A stretch of DNA of 64,000 nt from Tanytarsus gracilentus (lineage: Eukaryota > Arthropoda > Insecta > Diptera > Chironomidae). How positions within the stretch are numbered: position 1 is the first letter of the stretch; each line of letters starts with the position of its first letter. The stretch is from assembly GCA_038502055.1 (NCBI GenBank), contig JAXRKN010000045.1, positions 7,181,501 through 7,245,500 on the forward strand, in the 5' to 3' direction. The notes under the pieces were generated by a model. That model was not told where the DNA came from, did no database searches, and worked only from the letters and a program-made list of their open reading frames with translations. Below are positions 1 to 11,740 of this stretch, one piece after another. The translations under genes were made by a program, and so were the position numbers.

Positions 1-204
1 CGCAATTCGAGTAGAAGTGCTAATGCAGTGAGATGTAGCACGAGAAAAAAAATCTTTTCATTCATTATTCACTCAATCAATTCCGCACATGATTGAACAC
101 ACGCACATGAAGTGAATTAAAAAATTTAAAATTTTAATGCATGTTGAGTGATGAATATAAAAATAGAATTTTCAGAATTTATTTTTCCAATATTTTATTT
201 AATC
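1..204. other. Flank downstream of the first secreted-protein gene
   Basis: AT-rich sequence without a coding region. On the minus strand an AATAAA polyadenylation signal (TTTATT on the plus strand, 194-199) lies about six bases past the stop codon of the neighbouring minus-strand gene, so this stretch probably holds that gene's transcript end. Nothing else was recognised. Confidence 0.5.
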
Positions 205-915
205 TCAAAAATGAATTTGATGATCAAGAATTTCATCCACTAAACATTTAATTTTTCCTTCAAAGATTTTCTGCTTTTCATTTATTACAAAATTTACAAT
301 TTCATCGAGAGATTTATCTGAAGTTTTTAGCATCAAAATTGTTTTAATTTCGAGTACGTGAATTTTATCGGGATTGTCAGGTTCGTAAAAAACTTGAAAT
401 GAACATTTTGCGATGTGCATTAAATGATAATTTTGACTCACTACCACAACACTCTCAGTTTGTGAAAGCTGAACATTGCAGTTGGGATTCTGCTTGTAAT
501 TTTCATCATCGGACGAAAGTCGATCAAGTTCTTCTCTGTAACAATTTAAGTTTTTTTCAATCGTGGCGTTATTCTGGATTTCTAATAATTCTTCCTTGAA
601 TTCTTCGATTTTACTTTGATCGATTTCAATTTCACAAAAGTATTCGGCAATTTTTGTGGCTGCAAAAATTTGCAAATACAAAGCTCGTGGCGCATTTCCT
701 GTTCTATCTAATTTAAGTAACTCTCGAACCAATTTTTTCTCTTCAAAATTTTCTTTTCTCACATTTAAAATTCTTTCCATGCACTCAACAAAAGTTTTAG
801 AATCATCACGAACTGACGAAAGTTGATGAATTGTAAGCGCCAGTATTTTTGAAGGTGAAATGTCAACAGCTGATGCTGATAAAAATAAATAAAATATAAT
901 CGTAAGCTGCTTCAT
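205..915 (-). CDS. Small secreted six-cysteine protein, unknown family
   Basis: A single-exon gene of 236 aa. An upstream in-frame ATG at 942 exists, but the ATG at 915 is preferred. It opens directly on a signal peptide (MKQLTIIFYLFLSASA, cleavage likely before VDIS), and an arthropod initiator TCAGTC (minus strand, 924-929) lies just upstream, which would leave a very short 5' leader and put the 942 ATG outside the transcript. The mature part is acidic and helical-looking, with six cysteines (in VEC, YFC, LNC, PNC, AKC, IKC contexts) that could form three disulfides, and one NAT sequon. An AATAAA follows the stop within ten bases. I do not recognise the family. It is probably a secreted haemolymph, salivary or gut protein. 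The gene model is fairly sure; the function is unknown. Confidence 0.7.
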   Translation of the reverse strand: MKQLTIIFYLFLSASAVDISPSKILALTIHQLSSVRDDSKTFVECMERILNVRKENFEEKKLVRELLKLDRTGNAPRALYLQIFAATKIAEYFCEIEIDQSKIEEFKEELLEIQNNATIEKNLNCYREELDRLSSDDENYKQNPNCNVQLSQTESVVVVSQNYHLMHIAKCSFQVFYEPDNPDKIHVLEIKTILMLKTSDKSLDEIVNFVINEKQKIFEGKIKCLVDEILDHQIHF

Positions 916-923
916 GCTTTGAT

Positions 924-929
924 GACTGA
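924..929 (-). promoter_or_regulatory. Initiator (TCAGTC) of the secreted six-cysteine gene
   Basis: TCAGTC on the minus strand matches the arthropod initiator consensus and sits 9 bases upstream of the ATG at 915. No clear TATA box was seen about 30 bases further upstream. Its main value is that it supports the shorter start. Confidence 0.4.
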
Positions 930-1133
930 CAAAACACGACAAAAGAGTAAAATTAAAATTTTATTCAAATGAAATTTCAATTTATTTTTTGCTTCATAAT
1001 TTTTGAAAGCTTGTTGTAACATTTCCGAGTCAAATTGAGCAAAAGGTTTTTTCAACAGATGTAAAACTTCCATCAAAGATCCATTTAGATAAATCCTTTT
1101 TTCTAACCCCAATTTAAAAGTGAGGAAGTTCAT
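930..1133 (-). pseudogene. Possible coding relic upstream of the secreted-protein gene
   Basis: A 73-codon open frame (912-1133) partly overlaps the promoter of the downstream gene. Its middle, with FDSEMLQQAFKNYEAK and LMEVLHLLKK, reads like helical protein rather than random AT-rich translation. Stops in the same frame upstream, no signal peptide and no clear splice sites argue against an intact gene. It could be a degenerate exon or chance. Confidence 0.15.
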
Positions 1134-2997
1134 AAAAATTTTCCACGAAATTTTTATTCGTTTGATTTCTTTAAAGAACTTTTAGATTTTACGGTTATGA
1201 GGAGATTTGAATTGAGCGTGGATTTTATTAGCGAAAAATCAACGCAAAAAACTTTTATTACAAAATTTAGGAATAAAATAAAAATTTATGAAAATTACTG
1301 GATTTTAAAAAAAATTCAATTTAAAGAAGATAAAGTGTTCAATTTAGTGAATTTTGGAATATACTCATAGCTTTTAATATTCCTCAAAATACAGAAAATT
1401 AAAAAAATATTCAAAAATTTCGCAAAGATTTCTAACTTTTTTAGTACTAAATGTGTGTGTGTATTAATCTATAAAGTACTTAGCAACTGCTACAAAATAG
1501 AGGAAATCTTCATCATTTTCACACAACTGCATCACAAAAATCCACCACACTAAAGCTTCATCTCTTCCCCGCAACATTATGGCAACAATAAAAGAGCGCA
1601 AATCCTTACGAGTGATGCAATCATTGTGAAAGTGAATTAATTTTGGCTTAATTTATGCCACATAAGAAATCTCATTCGGATTTTTTTTTTCATTTCTACC
1701 GAGGGTTGGCATTTAATCTCACATGACTTAACTACACGACATCGCTCGTTTTCAATCTACATTCGAAATGTTTTTCTTAATTCGCTTGGCAGTGAATGTG
1801 TGCAAAAAACGAGTATGTCGAGAATGCCAAAATGAAATGAACTTCTAAATTGAAATTAAATTATTGGGAAGCGAATCCAGAATAAATTTTGTTTTTTTCT
1901 GATGTGCGGATTGAACTTTTTGTAAGGAATGCATTTAAATGTGGAAAAAGCTTGCATTGAAATTTGAAATGGTATATTCAATATTCAAATAATTTCAGCG
2001 TTTAATTTAATTTATTGGATTTTAAAAATTTTATGAAAAATGTAAACAAATAAATTTTTTCATCTATTTAACTTTCATAATATTAATAAAAAACAATTTT
2101 TGGGGAGTTTCAGCCTCAGAAATTGTGGTAATTCAATAAAAAGTTTATATTGGGTCACTAGTGCAAAAGAGCGGAGATCATCAGTCCATAGAATGTCGAG
2201 GCCACAAGTTTATTCTCAATAAAACAATAAAAAATGTTTTTATTCACATACTTGAGGGTAAAATGCAACAGCAGAAGCAGAAATTCATGAGAGCAAAAAA
2301 TGGGAAAGTCCGTGTAGACATAAATTTTGTGGTTTATGTTCCGTGTGTTCAGCTATTATGCAAAAGAAGAAGAATAAGCACGATTGGGATATAAATTTAT
2401 TTATCTTTCGCATGTTTGTGTGTGTATGTAATGAACCCATAAAAACCATCCTGATGACTCTCAGATGACTGTCTATAAAAAATTACATATTTGCGTGGCG
2501 CACTCAAAAATAAATTTACGGGAATTTGTTAGATGGCAGTTTTTAAAGAAGAGTGTGTCGACTACTTTCGAGACCTTTTTCCACATGCTGACTTTTAAAG
2601 CGGATTACGGCAAGAAAAAAGCTTTGCAATCTATGAGGGTTGAGAGCAAACTTTCGCACTGATATTTACATGAAAACTTTATGTGCTCAAATGACTTTTC
2701 TGAGTTTTAAAAAGTCATTTATATTTGAACTGTAAAAAAATGCTAGGTGGAGCGTAAATTATTTGCTTTTTTACAACTTAACTTTGTCGTTTCTGTCATG
2801 AGCTTCAAATAATTTAGTTTTATTTTGTTAATTGACATTTAAATTTTTATTTTTATTTTGGACGTTAGATTTTATACCGAGATAAAATTTTATAAATTTT
2901 GAAAATAAATTATTTTTGTATTCAATTTCTAAAAATATTGAAAAATTAAAATTAGATTCAAAAATTTAATTTTAATTTCTTAAATTTCATTGAATAA
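1134..2997. other. Intergenic or intronic AT-rich stretch
   Basis: No coding region supported. Two short plus-strand frames near 2161-2394 and 2465-2662 have no family resemblance, signal peptide or splice context. TTTATT on the plus strand near 2845-2856 could supply the polyadenylation signal for the minus-strand peptide gene at 2998-3123. Confidence 0.4.
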
Positions 2998-3123
2998 TTA
3001 CTTTTTTGCCTTAACAGTAGGTTTGATAGGTCCAGGCCAGGCTCCTGGCTTTATAGTGGTTCGAGTTAACGCTTGAGTGAAAAAAATCATCACAAAAATA
3101 GTCAAATAAAATAAAATTTTCAT
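2998..3123 (-). CDS. 41-aa secreted proline-rich cationic peptide precursor
   Basis: A complete single-exon small ORF on the minus strand. Residues 1-18 or so form a textbook signal peptide (MKILFYLTIFVMIFFTQA, cleavage probably after QA or a little later). The mature peptide of about 22 residues begins near LTRTTIKPG and continues with AWPGPIKPTVKAKK. It is rich in Pro, Lys and Thr, strongly basic, with one Trp and no Cys or acidic residue. Upstream on the same strand are a TATTTAAA-like box and a TCAGTC initiator (about 3149-3154). This composition is common in insect antimicrobial and immune-induced peptides and in male accessory-gland peptides; that role is inference. No recognised family. 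The ATG, signal and stop are directly visible. Confidence 0.6.
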   Translation of the reverse strand: MKILFYLTIFVMIFFTQALTRTTIKPGAWPGPIKPTVKAKK

Positions 3124-6100
3124 GATGGAGTCAACTCAGAAGTTAATTAAAGACTGAATATCAAAGTTTAAATATGATACTTTAAATTACAATTTTAAAA
3201 TAAAATAAAAATGGTAAATAAGATATTTAAATGATTTATGTGGTTAGATAATAAATAAGTGCAAGCCTTCAAGAAAAGTGAAAGTCATTAAACAAAAAAA
3301 TCTAGAACAAATTTCTTATCAGCTCTTTCTAAATCAACCTGCTTTTAATCACGTTTCCACTAACAACCTTAATCTTACTCTAATTACAATCCAGATTCAT
3401 TTTAAAATATTCCAAATGATCTCATCCAGACATTAGAATGTCTTAAGCTGCATTTTAAATTGTGTGTGGGGAATTTTTTAATTAACAAAAAGCTTAAACA
3501 TTTTCTTTGTTTTAATGTCTCACTCTCTTCGAGCGTTTTCATGGACTGTAAGAAATTTTCATCGTCATCGTTTTGTGTGTGCTTGAATATTAGTATCTTA
3601 CTTTTCCCACAAGGATTTTTCGCTCCTTCTCTGAGCCATAAAGAAGATGAATCTTAAACACGCGCGTCATGACATTCCACTCCTTTTTTTCATCCACTCC
3701 ACTTTCATGTCATGTCCCAAGGCATGGGCGAAAATAAAGCTTAAATGGCAATGATCATGATGTCTGCGAATAAATAAGTGAAAAAGAGGGAGAGAGAGAG
3801 AAAAGGGACTTTTGTTGATATGTCGGCATGTCGAGAGGGAAAGAAAAGGAAAATATGCTAAATAATTTATGATATGAGCCTCAACATTTTTCTCTCATAC
3901 GCCTAAGGACTTGAGCAAGTAACAAGAGGAGGAATGAGAAGTAAAAACAGTTTGACCCAGTTACTAAACGATATGATTTTTAATTAATTCATTTAAATTT
4001 AAATTTTGAACGTTAAATTTAATACCGAGATGGCAAATTTTAACCAAGAAGACCTAAAATATTTCTTTTACTACCGAGATGATAATTTTTTCTCTCACTG
4101 GGCTCAAGACAATTTCCCATCTCATCAACGACTCATAACCAACGCTCGAATGCAAAATATCCTCTCATTCTTTCACGTTTTTCATATGTGTAATGAATGT
4201 ACGTGCTACTGCCTTGCTTTTTTACCCTTCTTCACTCTCATCTTCATTCTCCGGTTGATGTCGTAAAAAGAGCTTTAATAAATGCCAACATGTTGATAAT
4301 TATTAATTTATTGTCCATTTGCATTGTACGCTGTGAGACACTTTAGCAGGTTTTTATACTGCGATGTTGGCATAAAAAAATTTGTATTGTGCTCATAAAA
4401 AGACGCAAAAAATCAATGAAATAATAAAAATGTCTGCAGCCGCCATTTGGTCCTCGAAAAAGTAAGTTAAATGGAATTGAAATTTAATGTGCAAGCATTC
4501 TGATATGTGCATCGAAATAATTGCAAACAGCGAAGCAATTCGATTAATTTTAAAAGCATATGACGAAGATGATAATGAAAAACCATTTTGCTGGAACGAA
4601 CACAATGGGACATAATTTGATGATGGTAAAAAAAGTGGGAAGAAAATTAAAGCAAACAAAGAGGAATTAATTACTTTTTATTATTTTCATCAGCTCGTCT
4701 TTTTCGTATGTCTTTAATTGGGTCCAATGCTGATGAGGTTTTTAAAGTCCTCTGAGTGTGATTAAATTTTTAAGACAAAGGAAGAAGAAACAATTAATTT
4801 AATTCAGGAATGACAAGAACTGAATTTTAATTGATGAATTAAAGAAAATAAAGTGAATTAAATTTAAAAGTTATTTTTTAGAACTTCCTCTCCACTTAAC
4901 CTTCTAGCTCAAATTTAAAATTGTGATCTTTGCAACTCACTTGTCCCTCTTTCATTCTCGCTTGATTTAATTTGAAACGATGACAAACAAATACAAAATG
5001 AGATGGTGACAAAAAAGTGAGCGAGAAGGAAATAAATAGAGAGATGTCATGATGAGGAAAAAGTGTGGTTGGGTTTTGTGTGCACACAACATAAATAATC
5101 TTCATTGTTCCATCTTGTCATTTTCTCTCTCTCGCCATACAGCTTTTTTCAATTCCACAAACGACTATTTTCTTCTGTCAGGTGACGGTGGTGGTCGGAG
5201 AGAAAATTGAGATGAAGAGAAATTATAATCGGAAAATGTGAATCTGCTGTGTGGTTGTCGCAGTTCAGCGTACATTAACTATTTTTTTGCGCGATGATTA
5301 GAGAGAGAAATTTCTCGGTTGCATTTTGTTTTAAAACAATTTTTTCATTCTCCCACTCGCAAGATGAGATCAAAAGTAATTAAAAGTGAATTTTGCATCT
5401 AGATGTGGCTTCAAACATCTGCAAAAAGGGTATTTTCATTTTACAGAACTTGACTTGATGAGTTTTGAACTCTTTTAGCAGTGAAATAATTATAGAGTTA
5501 AGCGAAGCTATTGTGGTTGTCTTTTGGGGATTGTTTCATGATAAAAAATATGAAATCATAATTTTTAAACTCTTTTTTACGCTAACTAGCACGAACTCAT
5601 GTCATTTTAGCTATGAATAAGTTTTAGTACACAAATTTTAGTACAAATTTAAAAATTACTGAATATAGCATATATCTCCAGCTACCATGTTTATCTTTAT
5701 TAAGTAAAAGAAGAATATTGACAGTAATAATGCACTCGTGCGAAACCAAATCCAATAATGTTGCCTCCGGATAGACACAACAGAACATGCAATGGTATTA
5801 TATCAATAAACACATGTAAAGATTAATATCGAAGATGCTTCTAGTCATCTATAAAAACGCATATGGACATTCAATAAGTTCGATAGAGAAATTCTTCTTG
5901 TTAAGAGTCTTTGTTGAAGTTTTTAGTACGGTTAACTAAACAATTTTTTGGGTTCAGCTATTCATCGTTAATAGAATGATTGGCAAATGGATGAAAATTC
6001 AGATTTATTTTGAATATGTGAATATTTTAAAAAAAAATATCATACATATTTTATGAATAAAAGTCCATCCCTCGACCACATGTGAGAACATTTCCAATCA

Positions 6101-9100
6101 TCATCCTTTTTTTCTATGTGTCGTAAAAAAATCTTCACAATCTTTTGCTTCATCATCATCCGAAATTCAGAGCGAAACATTGCAAAAATCCTCGGTTGCT
6201 GCTGGCCTTAAATTTGATGATTTTAGTGCTTTGTTTTCATCATTCTCGCCCTCCTTAACACAATCTTCACTTTATTTTTTCCCTTAAGGACGTAAAAGAA
6301 TTCCTTCTTCTGTCTAATGCCCGCCTCTCAAATTTATCCTCATTTTCAAACCACTCTCTTTAGACGTGGAATTATCGCAGCTTCTTGTGTCTCGAGACAA
6401 GAAAAAACTGCAAAAAAATCAATTTTCATGTTCGCAAACTCGATGAGGAAAAAAAGTTCATGAGATAGAGAACGAGGGAAAGCGGTAATGGATGAAGATA
6501 ATAAATAAAATGACAAGGAATTAGAATAAGAAGAGAAGAGGAAATTCCTCAAATTATTTGCCATATAAAAAGGCCATAAAAGCCACTGACGCAATCCAGA
6601 GCGGAGCCTGAACGCATTCAATTTCTTCCTTTATGGAGATGATAAAATTTATTTGTTTGTGTGTTAAAAGGGTGAATATAAAAATAGGATGTAGAAGAAC
6701 CAGTCGATGACCTTGAAATATTTTGTTGGTTATACCGACTAAAGTTAAATAAGGATAGCTAACTCTGATGATAATGAGAGAATTTGTATTTTATCTCTCG
6801 AGTGGATCAAAATTTAAGCAGCGGATTTTAAGCTCAAGAGCTTTTTAAATATAAAAGTTCAGTTTATTGTAAAGAGAATCCAGATCAACACAATCTACGT
6901 TAAAAACACAAAAATTGAAAGTTCATCTTCTTCTTAAACTAATTTATTAAATTGATGTTAAACAAAATCTCACATGTGATTTTCAAACTTTTTTCCTTCT
7001 TAGTTAAAAAATAATTTTCAACATGACCTCACTCAAAATATACAATCGCAATCTATTGTCGTATACTGAAGTGGTGCCCAAATGCCAAAAGAGATTTTTT
7101 TCTGCCAGCCGCGACCTTTTTACCCCACTCAGCTGATTTCAGAGAAAGCTTTTCACTTCTTAACACTTTTTTTATTGTCTCTCTAGAAGGGAAGAAAATT
7201 CTTAACTTCGCTTGAGTATGTTTGCAACCTCGCAATTCAAAATAACAAGATTAAATGAATTTTTACCCTCTCACGTTTTTTATTTAAGTGAAATTACTGC
7301 CATAAGGTATTAGACGATAATAGCACGGCAGCATGTGAAGTGTGCGAGAGGGGAAAATTGATTTCATGTGTTTATGTTTGAGGAAAATTGTGAGGCATGC
7401 AGTAAATGTTGATTTTATTATGGGCGAAAATTTTATCTAAAAAATAACAATTTTGTAACATTTCTAAAAACATGAACAGTAATTTTTTACAAAATAAATC
7501 AAAAGCTTAAAAAGATTTCTTTAAATTTTTCGCACCCCTTAAAATTAACTTTTTCTCCCCTTTCTAAGAAACTCCACCGAATATATTCAAAAAAATCACA
7601 ACATTACTTTCAGATTTATTAATATTTCAATTACATTTATGTACACATATAATATGAGCTTCTGAATGGTTACAATCTGTTGTTATATTTCCTTAAGAAA
7701 GAAAGGAAATATAAAAGAATTTTTACCCTCTCACACTCCACCCCAAAAAAGCACTCTCAATTGTTTATCTCGCTCAAACCCAAAGATTTCTTTTTTTCAG
7801 CAGCAGTCAGCGGAATTTCTCTTGTGCCTCGTAGCGAAATATGCAAAGTGAAACATATCAAATCTGAATGTGAATGGAACGACAAACAATGTGATATGAT
7901 ATTTGCGGTGATACAAGTGGGAGCAATTGAAATTTGAATTTTCCCGCCAAAAATGTAAACAAATATTTTTCGAAATTTTTCTAGATTTATTTTTTAAAAT
8001 AAATTTAAAAATCTTTCAATGTCTTTACTCTTGCACCAGATAACAAAATGGAATAATAAATAAAGTTTTACTGACTCACTCTTATGCACTTTGCTGTTGC
8101 AAAGATTATGTTAAGAAGCTTTCAAGCCTAAATATTATGTCTTCCTTCCCTTCCTAGATCAAATTTTTTGTTCAATTGTTCCAATTTTAGAGCCATCAAA
8201 ATCTAATTTTACACTTGATTTGCCATTTTTTGGAATTAGATTTCGAGTACAATCGAATCTGTGTGGAAAATTGACGATTTGGAAAAAATAATTTGAATTT
8301 AAATTTTTTCCAAGTTTAAATTCTCACTTTTTAATTATGATAACGATCATTTAAAATCTAGTTTCTAAAGAAAATTAAAGAGAATGAGCAAGAGAGTAAG
8401 TACTCAAAAATCACTCTTTAAATCCCTTTGAAAAAATTCCCAGAAAATCATTAAAATTTTCTACGTGTTTGTTCAAAGGATTTCAGTCCAAAAATAATGG
8501 CACGTAAACGAGAGAGAGATTTCTGTTGGTTGCCTATATCCATGCCTTAAGCACACAATCAATCAGTGCTTCAGTCTCGCATGTATCGATTCACGTCCAC
8601 AAATCGTAATATTCGAGCTTTTATATTCATCATTAATACGAAACTAAAACAAGATTTAAGCTTGAGGGAAAGGGTTGTGAAAGGTTCTGTTGTTGGATGA
8701 TAATGATGATGATGATGATGAAATACAAATTTTTAGAGAAGAGCGAGATGATTGATAGCGATGATATTTAGTTTTACCACATGAGAATTTAATTATTAAC
8801 TTTCGCAATAAAAGTGGTGATAAAATTAAAATTTTCAAACAAAACCGAATGAATTTTCATGCAGCTTCCGTCCATCCATCTCTATGAAATAAGTTGAATG
8901 GAATTTTTTATGCGATCGCTCTTGCATACTTAGTTTCGCATTCGAGATGAAGTGACAGCCACACGAGCTCGACATCGAGATCTCTCGAAGGAAAGTTCCA
9001 AAGTGGTATTTTATGATATTCTCAACGACCGAGTGGTGTATATAATATAAAAATTCCATATTTAAAGGAAGCCGAGTCGTTGCCGACTTCGAGGAAAAAA

Positions 9101-10750
9101 AGAAGAGAAGCATAAATTCCAAATAATTTAATCGATATTGAGAAGATGGGCGATAGCACAATGGAATGCGTATTGTGTGGTGAGAGGCATGTGAAAGTAG
9201 TTTGCTGTATGCGAAAATTAAAAAATACTCCTCTCGACGCTTGGCATTCGGAAAATTTCAAAAAATTGTTGTTATGCGAGCAAAAAAGTTTTTCCCACTC
9301 TTTTATTATGCTTACAAAAAAATTTTCATGTTTTAATCGTGGATTTTTTTAAACACAACCAATGTCTCAAAGTTTTACATAAAATCACAAAATTAATAAT
9401 TTTATGAGTGTGACTTTAAGCTTTTAGTACAGATTTTAGAACTCACTATACAAATCTCTTTTTGAATTTAAATTTGAAAAGACCGTTACGTGAGAAATTT
9501 GAATAAAATATAAAAAAACTCAAAAAATAAAAATAAAATGAAAAGCTTTTAAAAAATTTAGAGATTTTTTGTGCAATTTCAAGTTTTTAATACCGCATTA
9601 AATTATTTTTCCGAGCGTGTCACCGACTGGTTGATGTCGACGATGGTCAGTAATTTATACTGCTGAAGAATTTTAATGAAAAAGTTAATAAAAGTTGAGA
9701 TAACTGTGGATTGCGGGGAGAAAGGACAATGCACAGGTGTTTGATGAACTTTTTGTGTGTAAAAATGGATCTTAAAAATTATAATTTATCTTGTAAAAGA
9801 TTTCTAAATTCTCACAAAATTTTCTCCTTTAATCTCTTTAAAAATTTATGTCAAACCTCACAAAGAGAATCAAAAAGCGCTAAAGGCAAATTTCAGCAGA
9901 TAAAAGAGAATTTTGCTTACATCATTACGCATTCAATTGTGCGTGTGCCATGTATGTTTATGTGACGCATACACCCAAAAAAGTATAAAATTTTGATGAT
10001 GTTCTTAAAGCTTTCGAGAGTTGAGCAGAAAGCATTCGAGCGCATTTGTTCATTGTGTAAATTTCCATAATGGATGTTGAATTGTCTGACATTGTAGCGA
10101 AAAATAAAAAAAACATAATCGCTGCTTATCTGAGCGTACACAAAACCCGCCGACTTATAATGTTTAAAATTCATTTGAAAATCAGGTCAAGTTCAAATAT
10201 TTTAATAATTTTTTTAACGAAACATAAAAAAATCTCCCTTGATGTTTCAAGAAAATCCTCTTAAGTGCTACAAAATTAATGGTTCCTTCACCAGTGCTTA
10301 AAATGCACATCGTGTGCTTCAGCGCAATTTTCTTCTTTTTCATCTCGAACATTTAATTAAAAATTATATAAAAATGAGCATCTGAGAACAAGAAAAATAT
10401 TCTCTTGTGTATTTTATTTGAACCAAACTGACAGCTCCAAGAAAGAAAGCGCGAAAAATGATGAAAAATTTATTTTCTTCTTCTCGCATTACAACGTAAA
10501 AATCCTCTCAGCTGATTCCAATTTTTACATGTCAAAACTAGAAATAGCACATCCATGCGAGAACATTTTATCCACATCCACAATTCATAAAGCTGTTTTA
10601 TGATGAACATGTTCATATCAACTATTTTTGTCAAGGGGGAGACACTTAAAGATTTTTTCAAACTTAAGATTAAAACAAGATGGGTCTGCAAACGGCGTTG
10701 CCATTTCCAATAGCTCCGCATAGATTATTACCCTACTCCGTTGCAATGAT
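3124..10750. other. Long AT-rich stretch, possibly octopamine-receptor intron
   Basis: No well-supported gene. Many short frames occur, but none shows family resemblance. A possible orphan terminal exon at 7801-7937 is listed separately. The stretch 8870-9260 is locally less AT-rich and contains a 68-codon plus-strand frame (9146-9352) with CVLCG and VVCC cysteine pairs, which I could not assign. Because TM1-TM4 of the downstream receptor are missing from the window, much of this interval may be one of its introns. Confidence 0.4.
7801..7937 (+). CDS. Possible orphan terminal exon (three cysteines)
   Basis: A strong acceptor (pyrimidine run ending TTTTTTTCAG at 7791-7800) is followed by an open frame entered after two bases. 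It reads AVSGISLVPRSEICK, then VKHIKSECEWNDKQCD, and ends VGAIEI with a TGA at 7935-7937. The three cysteines and mixed charge look more like protein than random AT-rich translation. No preceding exon was identified. It could be chance. Confidence 0.2.
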
Positions 10751-11335
10751 CATTAGTGGCACTCTTGGTTAATCATGAAGGACATTCTTAAAAATCATAA
10801 TGTAAATCGATTCCTGATGCAATAACGAGTTCAACGATACCCATGAAGCCATAGTTCTGAAAAATGGACATTAGTGGCACTCCTGCCCGGCCATTATGGA
10901 CACTCCTCAAAAATCATCAATGTCAATCGATTCCTGATGCAATGACGAGTTCAACGACATACATGAAGCCATAGTTCTGAAAAATGGGCATTAGTGGCAC
11001 TCCTGGCCGGCCATGATGGACATGTCTCAAAAATCATCAATGTCAATCGATTCCTGATGCAATGACGAGTTCAACGACATACATGAAGCCATAGTTCTGA
11101 AAAATGGGCATTAGTGGCACTCCTGGCCGACCATGATCGACATGTCTCAAAAATCATCAATGTCAATCAATTCCTGATGCAATGACGAGTTCAACGACAT
11201 ACATGAAGCCATAGTTCTGGAAAATGGGCATCAGTGGCACTCCAGGCCGGCCATGATGGACACTCCTCAAAAATCGTCAATGCCAATCGATTCCTGATGC
11301 AATGACGAGTTCAACGATACCCATGAAGCCATATA
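10751..11335. repeat. 120-bp tandem array (five units)
   Basis: Five head-to-tail units begin at about 10751, 10869, 10989, 11109 and 11229, each opening CATTAGTGGCACTC (CATCAGTGG in the fifth). The last four starts are exactly 120 bp apart. Units carry TTCCTGATGCAAT, GACGAGTTCAACGA and ATGAAGCCATA in order. There are no unique spacers, so this is a minisatellite and not a CRISPR array. The same unit recurs, diverged, at about 25350-25700 and inverted at about 33440-33570, so it belongs to an interspersed family with an internal tandem core. Confidence 0.85.
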
Positions 11336-11740
11336 AAAGAAAATTTGTATGAAAAAGGACATTTTTGCACTCAGGGACGGTCCTTAAAGGGTCATACCTC
11401 AAAACTAAATACTTCTTGCACAACTAGAGCCAAAACCCGATCTTTAGCCACAAACCCGAGTCAAATCCGACCAGCCGTTCTTGAGATATGGCGTTCACTA
11501 AGATCGTAAGAAAGTAAGAAAGTGAGAAAGTGAGAAAGTAAGAAAGTAAGATGACTTAAATGGCTCTAACTCCTCGTAGGATCAACCGATTTCAAATCTG
11601 TTTTCGCCAGTTTGTAGGGTTTGACTAGGCCTATCATTTGAGTATAAGTTTTGATATTGCACAATGTAATGTCTTGGCACTAGGGGCCGAAAACAGGTTT
11701 TGGAAAAATCCAAAATTAATATATAGCGGAGCTATAATAT
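11336..11740. mobile_element. Degenerate repeat-element tail with AAGT-type microsatellite
   Basis: After the last 120-bp unit the sequence continues with AAATTTGTATGAAAAA, which also follows the related units at 25690. It then passes through CCAGCCGTTCTTGAGATAT into an irregular AAGAAAGTAAG microsatellite at about 11505-11552. The arrangement matches the 25.7-25.9 kb copy, where an analogous segment leads into (ACAG)n. No open reading frame for a transposase or reverse transcriptase is present. Class not determined. Confidence 0.45.

Noticed and set aside
9146..9352. 68-codon frame with CxxC and VVCC cysteine pairs
   Set aside because: No zinc-finger spacing, no signal or splice context, and an equally long frame exists on the opposite strand.
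10751..11335. CRISPR-like array
   Set aside because: Units are contiguous 120-bp repeats without unique spacers, in animal DNA.
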